A DNA stretch of 64,000 bases, taken from NCBI GenBank assembly GCA_024305745.1, contig JAHRBS010000017.1, positions 1 to 64,000 on the forward strand. Direction: 5' to 3'. This DNA is from Polyporus tsugae (taxonomy: Eukaryota; Basidiomycota; Agaricomycetes; Polyporales; Polyporaceae). Below the pieces are notes generated by a model. That model had not been told where the DNA came from. It did no database searches and saw nothing but the letters and a program-made list of their open reading frames with translations. This document shows, piece after piece, positions 19,839 to 31,536 of the stretch (the first letter of the stretch is position 1; each line of letters begins with the position of its first letter). The translations under genes and the position numbers were made by a program.

Positions 19839-22194
19839 TTAGTTTCCACCCCAGTAATATACAGCTATAAATAAGAATAACCATACAACATCTACAAAGT
19901 GCCAGTATAAAATACTTGCTTCATATCCAATATGGTGACTATTAGTTAAATGATAATTGATTATTCTAAAGAAACCAACAGTTATAAAGATTGTTCCTAT
20001 TATTACATGTACAAATTTGTTATCATAATACATTTAATATTATTTCAACAACTTACGCTGTTGTTCAGACTATTTCATCAATAGATTTATCTATTGGAGG
20101 GTGTTCGTGGAAAGATTATTGTTTACATAGATACTCACTTTCTAGTCGTTGAACCTTCAAATATTAATCTTTATTTGCATATTCTATCTTCTATTTATAG
20201 AAAAACAAAATATGATTATTCTTAAAAACAAAGAAAATTATATTAAAAAAATGTGTATTTAATTAGAATAATTATGTTTAATAAAAGCTTGGCTGCAAAT
20301 TGTCCCGCAAAAAATTAGGATTTCTATGCAATTAACCCTCTTTTCTGTCAAAATAAATAAAATTGTTAAATTTAAATCTATAAATTTTGTAAATTTGACC
20401 GTTAAGTAAATATTTTTTTATAGTATACCTATCTATCTGTAATATTCTACTACATTCACTAATACTTGAAAAAACTAATACATTGTTTAAATGATCAATA
20501 GCCGTTATTTTTATTTTATCAGATACTAATTTTAAAGTATTTCTATAAAATCTTAATCCACCATCTTTAATGGTATATGGTGAAGGAATATTAGATAGTA
20601 TTTGATACTTTTTATTAAAATCTATAAATGGAGTTTTATAAGTTGATAGTCTAAAATTATTCCAATTACTTATTATTTCTCTAGCTAAAGACTCACCTTC
20701 CGGTATAGTATGATAACCATAATAATAAACATCAACTAAAGTACAAAAATCATTAAAATCTTTTAATTTCTTACTATTTAATAATTTAGTTTTAGTAAAA
20801 AGCGAAACAATGACAATTTTTAAAAAATGGATGTTGTTAAATTCTATTGTGACCACTTGCCTAGAATTATTTTTAGTTTGATATGTATTTATATTACCAA
20901 ATTGAAAATAGTCTACTATGGCCCTAAATAAGGGTAATTCTTTTACATGATTTTCAAATTTAAAAACAGGTCTATTAAGATGTGCTGAGAATGAGGCATC
21001 ACCATCAACGAAACCACCTAACCAATATTTATTTAAGTGTGATAGAGCTGGGCTTGCCTCTAAATAGATGGAAGGATTTTTTATCTCATGATAAAACTTT
21101 ATAATTTCATTTCTTCCACTATCGGTAAGATGACCTTTGTTTTTAATTAAATTTACTGCTTTTTCAAATATTAAAAACTGAAAATATTTAGAACTTTTTA
21201 ATTGTACTAAATTAAAAACTGGGCAAATAATATTTATTAGTGAAGCTTGATCATTGACAAAAAAATTACATCTGTTTTTCGAAATAGATATTTTTCCACA
21301 TCCTAATTTTTTTTGTATAAACTTTAAAACTTCTAAATCGTCTATATGAAGACCTATTTGAAAAGTAAGTATTAAACTATTGTATTTATTATCTTGACTT
21401 ATGTAGTTTCTTAAACTAATATTAAAATTACCTTCAGCATCTACAAAACCAGTAAGCCATTCTAAAAACGGCGTATCTATTTTTTTAATTTCGGAGTGAA
21501 CTTTTCTAATATATACAGAATTTTTATTATTTATTTTGGTAGGAGCTAATGTTATTAACCCATGTAAACCTGTTGAAGCATAGAATGTTGTTCCAAATAC
21601 TGAATCTGTTATAGTAAATGTTGCATTAAAATATTCAACATATTGTAAAGCAGTGAAAACAATAGCTAAGATAATAGTTAATAATCCTCCTATTATAGCT
21701 TTTTTTCTGTCTCCTTTAATTAGAGCATGGTGTCCATAAGTTATAGTTGATCCACTACTTAATAATAAGAAAGTATTTAATAATGGTATCCCAAATGCTG
21801 ATAATGCTTCTATTCCTTGTGGTGGCCATACCCCTCCAATTTCTACACTTGGACTTAAACTTGAATGGAAGAATGCCCAGAATACAGATAAGAATGCAAA
21901 TACTTCACTAACAATGAATAAAATGACTCCTATTGTTAACCCTTTTTGTACTTGAGTAGTGTGACATCCTAAATAAGTTGCTTCTAAAATGATATCCCTA
22001 AACCATAATAACATTCCTAAACCTGTTGAAGCTAAACCTACTATAAATGTAAAATCACCATATCCATGCATTGATAATACTGCTCCTACTGTTAAATTTA
22101 ATAATGAAAAACTAACTAATATAGGCCATGGAGATATAGTTACTAAATGGAATGGAAAACTTTGAAATAAATTTCTATTTATGTTTAATAACAT
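19839..22194 (-). CDS. cox3: Cytochrome c oxidase subunit 3 (2 exons)
   Basis: Core complex IV subunit with seven helices. Exon 1 22194-21558 ([18 protein letters not shown] ... ASTGLHG), exon 2 20011-19839 ([16 protein letters not shown] ... [10 protein letters not shown]), joined inside the Leu codon of GLHGLHVIIGT to give 269 aa. The typical WPPQGIE and [19 protein letters not shown] are present. No frame errors. It lies upstream of nad4L on the same strand. Confidence 0.96.
20012..21557 (-). mobile_element. cox3 intron, group I
   Basis: Inserted in the conserved GLHG/LHVIIGT site. The 3' half carries core-like complements on the plus strand: CAGACTATTTCATC (~20070), CTAGTCGTTGAACC (~20141) and GGCTGCAAATTGTCC (~20290). 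The same set occurs in cox1 intron 7, suggesting the same subgroup. Confidence 0.85.
20332..21557 (-). CDS. LAGLIDADG endonuclease with DNA-binding tail in the cox3 intron
   Basis: In frame with cox3 exon 1; about 408 intron-encoded residues. Motif 1 is [15 protein letters not shown], motif 2 [15 protein letters not shown], both with the acidic residue. After the second endonuclease half a C-terminal extension ([20 protein letters not shown]) looks like a NUMOD-type helix-turn-helix repeat, more often joined to GIY-YIG enzymes. Probably active; maturase function cannot be judged. Confidence 0.85.
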
Positions 22195-22852
22195 ATATTT
22201 TTGATTTTTATTAAACTTTTTTATATTTAATAAAATTAATTTTGTCTGTTAGCATTTTAATGATTTGTCAATAATGACTTCATAGAAGATTAATAAATAT
22301 AAATTATATGATGATAATTCACAATAAAGTTTATATTTATTTTTTAAATTTTAATTTATATGATTGCTTGATTTAGTGTTAATTGATTAACTAACACTAG
22401 TTCTTTTATTTTTAAATGACTGCTTTATAAATTTATAGAAATTTTCCAGAAGAGAATATACCAGGTGGATGATTAGGGAAGTATTTATCTATTTGTCCAT
22501 AGAACCCTAAAAAGATTTAAGGAAGAGAATAATGAAGCAGGGACAGAGAAACCGTTCTTGAAATCATACAAGTTAATGAATATAAGGAAACCTGATAAAG
22601 CATTAAAACCTAAACGTATCAAATATTGAACCTAATATTTTGATAGTTTTTCTATCTGAAAAGAATATTAACCCCTTAATAAAAGGTCCAAAGATGTTTT
22701 AAATAAAATTTTACTTACTAAACATAGTTTTATAAATAATATTTATATTTTTATTTATTATTATTATGTAACTCTTTACACTTATTCTTCTAGTTACCCT
22801 TATACCTAGATAGGTATGGATTAAGATCTATTAAAATTTTTTAGTAAGGATT
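22195..22852. other. Spacer upstream of cox3 with possible ORF remnants
   Basis: Mostly AT-rich. On the plus strand at ~22440-22625 two adjoining frames look coding-like: FPEENIPGGWLGKYLSICP (Trp = TGA), then one frame over LKRFKEENNEAGTEKPFLKS. I do not recognise either, and without a start they are at most remnants. Confidence 0.3.
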
Positions 22853-22924
22853 AGCAAGTATTGGAATCGAACCAGATCTAACAGATGATGAGCAAATTGT
22901 GCTAACCTTTACACTATATTGCTT
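22853..22924 (-). tRNA. tRNA-like sequence, poorly paired
   Basis: The minus strand shows a D-arm GTGTAAAGGTTAGCAC and a T-loop TTCGATT at proper spacing, and acceptor ends AGCAA/TTGCT. The anticodon stem pairs badly, so neither a CAT nor another anticodon can be assigned safely. It may be a degenerate tRNA gene. Confidence 0.4.
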
Positions 22925-22929
22925 ATTAA

Positions 22930-23575
22930 TTTAATGAAAATAAACATTTTAGACTCAAATTTGAAATATAAAATATATGAGTAATTGACCAAATTTAACT
23001 ATTCTCTGTTGGTCCTTATTGAATAAGTAACATGGAAAAATTTCTAAACTTGAAAAGCCAAAAACTTAATGAACAGTAGCAATGAGTTAATTTACTTTTG
23101 CCCATTATGTTTTATTGGTTTAGATTTAGTGAATGTAGAAAATAGTTAAAAGGGTTTATTATCAAATAATTTTTAATTTGATTAATCACTTTAGTTTTAA
23201 ATCTGATTGATCATAATTAAAATGATTCATTATTATAGGCAGAATAAATTATAATTCAAATAAAATCCCTATTTAAAATAAGTTAAAATTCTATAAAGAT
23301 AAACACTCATTAAAAACCCTCTTACATTTTGAAGAGTAAATTTAACCCTCATAAAGTAGAGTCCTGATATAAAAAGCGAACAAATAGGGTCCTCTTTTTT
23401 TAAGTAATAATAAGATTTTGTCTTAAAAAAAAACAATTAATAACATCCAGTCTATATAATAAATTAGTAATGCTAAACTAAATACTTTACAGCACTTTCA
23501 TTTGCATCCTATTTAGAAATGTTCTATTTCTTATTCACATTGATTAAAAAGAAAATTAATAAAAATATTAATTAA
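22930..23575. other. AT-rich spacer downstream of rnl
   Basis: I see no gene, tRNA or clear repeat. It probably includes the rnl 3' flank. Confidence 0.5.
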
Positions 23576-23579
23576 AAAG

Positions 23580-26500
23580 ATAATCAATAAGATAGTATCC
23601 AGGGGATAGCTTCCTGCTTAATATTCATTCAGCGCTTATCTATCATGTTTGTGGCTACCCAACTATGCTTTAATCTTTCTTTAATCTTTTTAATTTTTAA
23701 AAAATAGAGTATTACAATTGGTACACTAGAGAAACACAGCCTATTGATCCTTTCGTACTAGAAGGTCTGCCCCCTTTTACTATTTATCCCTCCAGAAGAT
23801 AGGGACCATACTGACTCACGTCGTATTAAACCCAACTCGCGTAACCTTTTAATCGGCGAACAGCCGAACCCTTCCAAGCTTCTACCCCCGGAGGATAGGT
23901 TGAGTCGACATCGCAATATTAGTATACTAAAAATATACCCCCTCTTACCTTTATTATTAATAGGATTGAGAGCTTAATTTTTCAATTAAGATTAGACTAT
24001 ATCTTCATCCAGCATAAGAATACATTTATGTAGCTACTGGATGTTGGCGTGTAGTCGTTGAGGGATTACAAATTTTACAGTTGCTATAACCTAAATAAGT
24101 AACTTCCCTGCTGATTACCCAATCATTAAGATTATTACAATTTATTATTTAAAAATAAATGAGTACTTAAAGCTTTAGGGTGTTCCAGCATATAGCCAAT
24201 TACTATATAAACATTTCTATTTATATTCCCCAATGTATTTAAGGTGCCAAACAGCCGGGACAATGTGTACTCTCACCAGCTATCAGCCTGTTATCCCTAG
24301 CGTAACTTTTATCGATTGATCCCCGTCTATTCCATAATATAGCGAAGGGTCACTATGCCCTACTTACGTATCTGTTCGACTTCTAAGTCTTTCAGTTAGG
24401 CATGCTTTCCGCCATTACGCCGATTACAACCTTTCACACTGGTTGATTGATTTCCATTCAATTTTCTAGCTATACCTTAAGTTAATAAAAATATAATAAA
24501 TTATATTCAACATAGTTTATACAGATACTATGAATTTTTAGTTTGTATCTTTTTAAAAAAGATTGCTTATAATAATAAATATCTTTGGATGTACTTTGCT
24601 ACTTTATCAAAGACGACCGCCCCAGTCAAACTGCCAATTAGCCACCTATCCCTTATAAGCTTGATACCATATAACTCTGTATAACAGAATCTAGATATAA
24701 TAAACAAAAGAAAATTTTGAGTCATATATGATATATTACTTAAAAAGGTAAATATTAACCCAACCAAAGTCAGAAGGTATTCCATCTTTCGTCAATCGAC
24801 ATCCCTAATTACTATTAACTAAGGTTGTTGTAGATCAATATGATAGCTAACTACAGTAAAGCTGCATAGGGTCTTCCCGTCCACCTGGAGGTAACCCGCA
24901 TCTGCACGGGTAATTCAATTTCACTGAGCAAGTTGTAGAGACAGTGAGACCATCGTTACACTATTGATACCAGACCACATTTAATGGCCAATTTATTTTG
25001 CTACCTTTGGATCCTCATAGTTAAGACCGCTATTAACCAGACTTTCAATCAGTTACAGTTACCCATAACCTCTTTTATGTTAATGGCATTGGGCAAATTT
25101 CATCCAGAATACTATGATTTTTGATCATTGCTCTGAATTGTGTTTTTAGTAAACAGTCGGGGCCTCCGATTTTGTGCCACCCTTTAAAGGGTTCCTCTTA
25201 TCGTCAAACTTATGAGGAGAACTTGCCGAGTTCCTTAACAACTTTTAGCTCTACGCCTTAGTATTCTCTACTTACGAACCTGTGTCGGTTTAGGGTACGG
25301 TAGTTAAGAATATATTCTTTTCCTGGTCCCTTTTATTTTATTTTATTTTATTTTAAAAATTTTCAGGACTTTCTAATTCATACTCATCAGACAAAACTTT
25401 GGTTTTGTTCCTTAGAGGCCGCATTAACATAAGGTGGTTTAACCTTTCCTTACAACCCTTTCGTATTCGGCGAGAAGTATTATAACTTCTTTTTACGTTA
25501 CTCATGTCAGCATTCTCTCTTCAGTGACCTAAAAACAATGAAACACTGTTTTATCATCAGTATACTGAATGTTCTACTACCTATATATTGAATATTAATT
25601 TTGTTTTTTATTATTCAAAATAAACACGATATCGGTTGATTTTTTGAGACCCGTTAAATTTTTGGTGTAATATTCTGTTGTATAAGGCTGCTACGTTGTT
25701 ACATTACGTTTATTAAAAGATAGCGACTACCAGGCTCACTTTACAGCTGCATTCAATATATTACTTCCTTCATTTCACTTAAAAATCATTTGGGACCTTG
25801 TTTCGTGTTCTCGGCTGTTTCCGTCTTGACTACCCAACTTCGCATGAGCAGTCTGAATATCTAACATCAATTTATGTCATTCCGAGATTCTCTTCCATTG
25901 GTAAGATTTTCGACGTCCCCGCAACCTAAACTTTTCTTTTTAAAAAAGAAATAGTTGGGAACTCAGTGCTGTACCACCATAAATTTTGTTTAGATGTCAT
26001 ACTTACATATGTTTCGTAGAAAACCAGCTATCACTAGGTCAGATTGGCATTTCACCGCTTCCTAAAACTCTTCGGAGAATTTTGCTACATTCACCCGTTC
26101 GATCCATTATAATCTGGTCTTAGGAAGATCACCTAGCTTCGGGTCTAATAGAAGTAACTCACCCATCACTATTAACCTAGAAAATATTTAACTTCTTAGC
26201 CTTATGACTATGAAGGATATCCTATTCTTAATATCTATGAAACTAAGAATACTTTTAGCTAGTTAGTGTGGTCGCTTTCACTAAGGCTTTGAACCTTGCT
26301 ACTCCTATTAACTTGCTGACCCATTATGCAAAAGGTACGCCGTTATTTATAATCATAAATTTCGACTGCTTATAGAGTTACTAATTCAACTATTTCATTT
26401 ATGTCTAAAAATACATAACTTTTTCAAACTTTCCCTCACGGTACTTTTCACTATCGCTAAATTTATAAATACTTAGCCTTAGAGGATGGTTCCCCTATAT

Positions 26501-26960
26501 TCCGACAAGTTCACTCTCGTCGTACTCATTATTTAAATAAATTTTAATTTAATAATACTTATTTAAACATTAATTTTAAAAAGATTTAACATACAGGACT
26601 ATTTTACCTTCTTTGGTTTCTGGTGTGTATTTTTGTTAAATTTATTTTATTTAAAGGCTGGTCCGATTTCACTCGCCATTACTTTCGGAGTCTCGGTTGA
26701 TTTCCTTTCCTTTCCCTAATGAAATGTTTTACTTCGGGAAGTTTAAATATAAAGGTTTCCCTTAGGATCGCCTACATTCTTTGTCAACATTAAATAAATC
26801 TAATGAAACTTGATCACCTTTCAGTGAATTGTGGCTTTTGGACTTGTGCCCTCCTTTTTTATAAATTTGCTAGTTTTTCCTTAATAACCCCTTTGAATTA
26901 CTGTTTGATGTTATTACTATATTGTCAACGATACTTTTATCCCTTACTTTTATTAAAAGA
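23580..26960 (-). rRNA. rnl: Large subunit ribosomal RNA, one group I intron
   Basis: Minus-strand LSU rRNA. The plus strand shows the complement of the sarcin-ricin loop (CCTTTCGTACTAGAAGGTCT near 23749), of the peptidyl-transferase region (GTTATCCCTAGCGTAACTTT near 24291; GCCAAACAGCCGGGAC near 24246) and of central domains (CGTAACAATGTAGC-type sequence near 25690, GTCTTCCCGTCCACC near 24871). The exon is interrupted by the intron at 23914-24241. Both ends are approximate (tens of bases), set by where domain I and VI similarity fades. Confidence 0.92.
23914..24241 (-). mobile_element. ORF-less group I intron in rnl
   Basis: Interrupts GGCACCT/CGATGTCGACTC, equivalent to the site after U2500 of E. 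coli 23S rRNA, inside the peptidyl-transferase loop. About 328 bases. Core complements on the plus strand: TTCCAGCATATAG (~24185), CCCTGCTGATTACCC (~24107), GTAGTCGTTGAGGG (~24051) and GACTATATCTT (~23995). No endonuclease frame is present. Confidence 0.85.
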
Positions 26961-27008
26961 ATAAAGAAACAGAGAAGGTAGACTGTTAACACCACAACCA
27001 AAATAAAA

Positions 27009-27215
27009 AAACCTTTTATTATTAATATCCCTCAAAATTTTAATACTAGTTATAATAAAGATTTATTCTCTGAATTTAATTTTAATCTTGTTTCATTAGA
27101 TAAAAAAGATTTACCTCCAATTATTATTGATCTTAAGAGTTTTATTAATAGTAGAACTGTTACTAATTATTCAGATCTTACGGATAAAGTAAATAGCTTT
27201 AATAAAAAAAATTGA
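27009..27215 (+). pseudogene. C-terminal fragment of the 311-aa plasmid ORF
   Basis: An open stretch reading PFIINIPQNFNTSYN, then FNFNLVSLDKKDLPP and DLKSFIN. It aligns residue by residue with the last ~50 residues of the ORF at 31537-32472 (FLINVPKNFNTKYN, FNFNLVSLEKKDLPQ, DLKSYIN). No start codon and no upstream part remain. It sits immediately upstream of the rnl 5' end and in the same direction as the intact relative at the other end of block 1. Confidence 0.75.
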
Positions 27216-27364
27216 TGAAAAATTATTAAATGTTTTTACTTCTTAAATTTTTAGTTTCCCCCTTTATACTTAAATTTATATAAAAGGAAAGATTGTTTAA
27301 CGGTATTTTCGGTTTTTTTTTAATTTAAAGCAGAACGAGTAAAAATCTTAAAATATAAAATAAA

Positions 27365-27523
27365 ATGGAAAATTTACACCACAATATCTTAGAAGCAATA
27401 GCTGTCGTAGTCCCCCTATTTGTGATAGGATTCGGGGCAGCTGGGTATCTAGCCTATAGAGCTTATTTTTGGACGCCTATCGAAGATGAAGAAGCAGTAA
27501 TCATGGATGTTGTTAACAGTTAA
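27365..27523 (+). CDS. Small single-helix membrane protein (52 aa)
   Basis: ATG at 27365, TAA at 27521. One hydrophobic segment (residues ~9-31, AIAVVVPLFVIGFGAAGYLA) is followed by a short acidic tail (EDEEAV). It is too short and too different to be atp8 or atp9. It ends 16 bases from the convergent dpo stop, so it belongs to plasmid block 1. Codon use is less AT-biased than its neighbours. I do not recognise the family. Confidence 0.5.
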   Translation: MENLHHNILEAIAVVVPLFVIGFGAAGYLAYRAYFWTPIEDEEAVIMDVVNS

Positions 27524-27538
27524 CAGTAATGTATTCTC

Positions 27539-30193
27539 TTATGATTTGTTAATTAATTTTTTAAATTTAGGAATTGTTACGCAAATGATTGTTATTTTAA
27601 CCTTAATTTTTATAACCTTTTTAGTTATGCCGATTCCGTTTTCATCATAAATGAATTTTCTCTTATTTTCAGTGATCATTAATTTATAAACCTGAGATTT
27701 AATTGTAATATTTGAAGTGGATAGATCCCTAAACCATTTATCATGATTTAAATCTAAAGAGATATTGTTTTTATTTAATAAACTTTTAAAATCATCAAAA
27801 TTAATAGTTTTTGCATTTTTATAACCTTTTACTTTAGCAATAATCTTATCATCTGTTGTAATACCCATATATAATTTGGGTCCAAGCATAACTACTTCTT
27901 TAAAAATATATTCTAATTTAAATTTACCAAGTTCGTTACCTAATAATTCAACAGGTAAATCCCCATCAATAAAACCAGAATCAGTATCAGAATAATATAA
28001 GTTAAAGTTAAATTTATTTTTTTTAAAAATATTAGTCATAGCAACCCTAGAATAAGCAGTAACTGCTGAAGCTATAGCTACACAAACTTTATGATCAGCT
28101 TCATTATTTTTTTCTAAGTCTATATAGTTTACAAAAAAACCAATATCTCCAAGATCTAGAAAATCTTCAATATCATAATTACTAGTTTCTGTTAATTTAA
28201 AAAAATCTTCTTTAGTTACAAATTTTTGGATATTGTTTATTAATCTCATTCCGAATCTACCATATAAACTATTCATAATTAATTTACAAACAAGATTCAT
28301 AGGATCACTTTTAGAATATTCTTGTCTTAATTTAAATAAATCATCAACAAATTCTTTAAATATATAATCATTTTTAAAATAATAACCATTTTTAATTGTA
28401 ATATCATAATGTTCTAATGAATTATAATATTCACAGCAATGTATTTTCATTTCAAATTTACCATTTAAAGATACTGTTCTTAAGCTTCCATTAATTTTAT
28501 GATGAATTTGTAGGTAAGGAATTTTTAAATCTTGTTTAGTATTAACAATAGAATCAGCAATCCAATAAGTATTTTCTTTGTCTAAGATTGTAATATCACC
28601 TTCAAAGATGTGAATAGGCCCTACAGGATATTTATTACTAGTCATTTGACTTGGGTAAAGAGCTGTACCATCATAAACTCTAATGTTTTTACCATAAGGG
28701 ATATACATATCCGTAAAACCGCCGGTGTAAGAATCTTTAACCCAGGTAAAAACTTTACCTGAAGTTATTGGTATACAATTTTCTTTAAGATAATCTTTTC
28801 TAAAAATACCATAAGATAAACTTGATATTGTTGGATAGTTTTCAATATTTAATTCCCAATGTTTATACACTAATTTTCTGAATTTAATTAAAATTTGATG
28901 TAAAACAACACAATCATTTTCGCAATATTTTGTAACTAATATTTTCCATTGATCAAAATCATTTACTAGTAGAATATCTTTAGAATAATGCGAATAATCA
29001 TTCTGAGCATATTTTTTATGATCATCTTTAAGATTAACATCTAATAAGACAGGTTCAATTATTTTTTTATTGGTTTTAAAAGTTTCACCTAAAGTTTTTA
29101 ATGAAGCAGTTAGCATTAAATAAGAATCTCTAAAAGTTAATGAAACACCTTTATCATTTTTAATCTCAATAGAGATAACATTCCAATCTTTAAAAATAGG
29201 TTTAACTTTATAACCATCAAACATCCATAATTTAGCTAAAAATTTAAAAAGGAATATTAAATCAAATTTACTTAAATTGTGAGCGTAAACAGTATAACCT
29301 CTATATTTTCTTCTTAGTAAAGCATTAAATAGTTCTTCTGGAGACTCATTGAAAAATGATTTTTTAATTTTACCATCATAAAAAGAATAACAATAAGGAG
29401 TTAATAAACCTAAACTATTTTTAATAGTTTCAATATCTATAGTAATGAACTTAGCTTTTTTTCTTGCTTCTTTTTTAATTTTAGGTAAATATTTAGTATT
29501 CAATTTTTTGGTTTTTAAAACAATTTCATTTTTAATAGTTTCAATATAGTAATCAATATTATCTAATGATCTAACAAAAGTTTTATCTGAATAATATTTA
29601 TCTGTTATTGTTAATAATTTAATTTTACCTTTATAAATGGCAATAGTTGAAGATCCATCCTTATTAATAGTTATATTAAAAACATTCTTATCGGTCATTA
29701 TAATGTATTTTTCATTCTGAAAATTAAGTAAAACTTTACCCCAAGTTAGATAATCTCTATTTAGAGGTAAGTAAACTGTTATTGTACTATTACCGAATTT
29801 TTCTAAAGTAGGTTTAGGTTCAATTTTTAATTCAGACCATTTATCAATGTATAGTTTTTCTTTGTCTTTACTAATTGGAAAATAATCAAAAATAATATTG
29901 GTAAATATAGAATCAAGATAATCATTAGATTTTAAAGATAAATGGGCAATACAGAATTCATAGTATTTGTCTTTAAGCTCTTTACTTAGAACAATACCTT
30001 TATGTAATGTAACCATTCTTCCGTCTTCTTGAAATTGTAATCTTAATAAAACAAAATATTTTCTATTTTCTATTAAATCATTGAAAAAAAGATTAATAAC
30101 ATTTTTTAATGAATGATCGGATAATAACTTATTATTTATTAAATATGTACTACTACTAAAACCTGATTCTGCTATAATTCTATTTTTTAACAT
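27539..30193 (-). CDS. dpo: Family B DNA polymerase of linear plasmid origin (copy 1)
   Basis: Protein-primed type polymerase of mitochondrial linear plasmids, 884 aa. Exonuclease motifs: Exo I ITIDIETI (Asp253, Glu255), Exo II AHNLSKFD (Asn306, Asp311), Exo III YCENDC (Tyr423, Asp427). Polymerase motifs: A YDGTALYPSQM (Asp508), B KLIMNSLYGRFG (~637-649), C YYSDTDSG (Asp736, Asp738), then KVKGYK. All key residues are present and the frame is intact, so it may be functional. No terminal inverted repeats were found around it, so it is taken as integrated. Confidence 0.93.
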   Translation of the reverse strand: MLKNRIIAESGFSSSTYLINNKLLSDHSLKNVINLFFNDLIENRKYFVLLRLQFQEDGRMVTLHKGIVLSKELKDKYYEFCIAHLSLKSNDYLDSIFTNIIFDYFPISKDKEKLYIDKWSELKIEPKPTLEKFGNSTITVYLPLNRDYLTWGKVLLNFQNEKYIIMTDKNVFNITINKDGSSTIAIYKGKIKLLTITDKYYSDKTFVRSLDNIDYYIETIKNEIVLKTKKLNTKYLPKIKKEARKKAKFITIDIETIKNSLGLLTPYCYSFYDGKIKKSFFNESPEELFNALLRRKYRGYTVYAHNLSKFDLIFLFKFLAKLWMFDGYKVKPIFKDWNVISIEIKNDKGVSLTFRDSYLMLTASLKTLGETFKTNKKIIEPVLLDVNLKDDHKKYAQNDYSHYSKDILLVNDFDQWKILVTKYCENDCVVLHQILIKFRKLVYKHWELNIENYPTISSLSYGIFRKDYLKENCIPITSGKVFTWVKDSYTGGFTDMYIPYGKNIRVYDGTALYPSQMTSNKYPVGPIHIFEGDITILDKENTYWIADSIVNTKQDLKIPYLQIHHKINGSLRTVSLNGKFEMKIHCCEYYNSLEHYDITIKNGYYFKNDYIFKEFVDDLFKLRQEYSKSDPMNLVCKLIMNSLYGRFGMRLINNIQKFVTKEDFFKLTETSNYDIEDFLDLGDIGFFVNYIDLEKNNEADHKVCVAIASAVTAYSRVAMTNIFKKNKFNFNLYYSDTDSGFIDGDLPVELLGNELGKFKLEYIFKEVVMLGPKLYMGITTDDKIIAKVKGYKNAKTINFDDFKSLLNKNNISLDLNHDKWFRDLSTSNITIKSQVYKLMITENKRKFIYDENGIGITKKVIKIKVKITIICVTIPKFKKLINKS

Positions 30194-30351
30194 GAAATTT
30201 ATTTATAAATTTATAAAAATATTACTCTCGTTCAAAATTATTTTGAAATTTTGAAAATTCCGGAGATATTTTCATATTCTTTTATTTATTTTACTAAAAT
30301 AAGAAAATTTTTAAAAAGAATAATTTTATTTTTAATGGGGGAAGTATCATC

Positions 30352-31224
30352 CTACCAAGGGTTAATTCCAGGAACAGGAACACTTTCAGCAAATTCATCG
30401 TAAGGAGGAAGCGTAGGTGAAGGAATATTTGAAGGTAATTGAATATCAGATGAAATTGATGGTGTTCTAACGATAGGATCAATTGATGGTGGAGATTTTA
30501 AAAAACTAGAAACCCATGAACTGAAGTTATTAGATTGATTGTTTATAAATTCTATATATGTATTTACAGCAGGAAATTTTGAGATAAAATCATGGAAATA
30601 ATAATCAGAAAGTACTAATGATACAGTTATTCCTGTTAATCCTAAAATGACTATTCCAAAAATGGCATATGCATTTAAATGATCTTCTTTAATAGAAACT
30701 CCTTTTTCTGGGTAAAATTTAAAATTACTATGGTTTTCCACGAATGTTAAAATATAATCAGAAAAATCTTTTAAATAAGAAATTGCTGATAATGATTCTG
30801 AAAAAAGAATACCTATAGAAGATAATACTAAGCCAAATAAAAATTTAGCTATATAAAAAGAAATTGAATTAAAACATGTAACAACCAAACCTAATATATA
30901 CCATTTAAAATTCTTATTAATAATTGAAGAAAAAGATAAACAATCTCTCCAATTAGATGTTAATGTATTATGAATAATGGTAGCAATTGATGGATTTAAT
31001 CTACTATTCAATAGAATAGAATTTAATGAACCATTTAATCTAATTTGTCTGTTAACATCAAATAAAACTCTTAATGTTGGTATAAATCCATGATTTCTAA
31101 CTAATTGTCTAGATACTGTAAAAAGATTAATTGCTATGCTAGTAAAAATAAGTGGTAAATTTACTTTTTTTACTACAATTCTTATAATCACTGAGGATAA
31201 GTGGTAAATTGGATTAAACATCAT
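30352..31224 (-). CDS. Hypothetical membrane protein in plasmid block 1 (290 aa)
   Basis: Same strand as and upstream of dpo (~160-base gap). An N-terminal half with amphipathic segments, then two or three clear membrane helices (~110-150 and ~180-205, IFGIVILGLTGITVSLVLS), and a Pro/Ser-rich hydrophilic C-terminus (SPPSIDPIVRTPSISSD). No domain recognised. Linear plasmids often carry one or more such unknown ORFs beside dpo. Confidence 0.6.
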   Translation of the reverse strand: MMFNPIYHLSSVIIRIVVKKVNLPLIFTSIAINLFTVSRQLVRNHGFIPTLRVLFDVNRQIRLNGSLNSILLNSRLNPSIATIIHNTLTSNWRDCLSFSSIINKNFKWYILGLVVTCFNSISFYIAKFLFGLVLSSIGILFSESLSAISYLKDFSDYILTFVENHSNFKFYPEKGVSIKEDHLNAYAIFGIVILGLTGITVSLVLSDYYFHDFISKFPAVNTYIEFINNQSNNFSSWVSSFLKSPPSIDPIVRTPSISSDIQLPSNIPSPTLPPYDEFAESVPVPGINPW

Positions 31225-31536
31225 TTTATAAAAAATTTTTTTTTTGTAAGTCTATTATCATTAAAATCCGTGTTAGCTCTACTAGGGCTAAGATACCAGG
31301 CTGATAATATTTCTTTTATTCTTATATTTTTTTTTTAATAGTAGCTAATTTAGAAAGACTGCATAAATGATCGTAATAGCATTTATTTTCATTGAAATTA
31401 AATTTTTTAAAATTTAGAATTTATTTTTATGTTTTAGAATTAATTTTAAAAGAATAGATTAGCTACGGATATTTTCTAATTTATTTTAAATAAAAAAAGA
31501 ACGATAGTTTAAAACTATAAAATAAAACAAATAACT
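31225..31536. other. Intergenic region between divergent plasmid ORFs
   Basis: About 310 bases between the divergent 290-aa and 311-aa ORFs, so both promoters should lie here. AGAATAGATTAGCTACGG (~31453) partly resembles the motif TATCTATTCT on the opposite strand, but not closely enough to call. Confidence 0.4.

Noticed and set aside
24567..24785. 72-codon open frame on the minus strand
   Set aside because: Lies inside rnl.
27365..27523. Considered as atp8 or atp9
   Set aside because: Lacks the start and Arg/Pro pattern of fungal Atp8 and the two-helix, Gly-rich pattern with acidic residue of Atp9.
30294..30482. 62-codon minus-strand frame
   Set aside because: Overlaps the end of the 290-aa ORF in another frame; low complexity.
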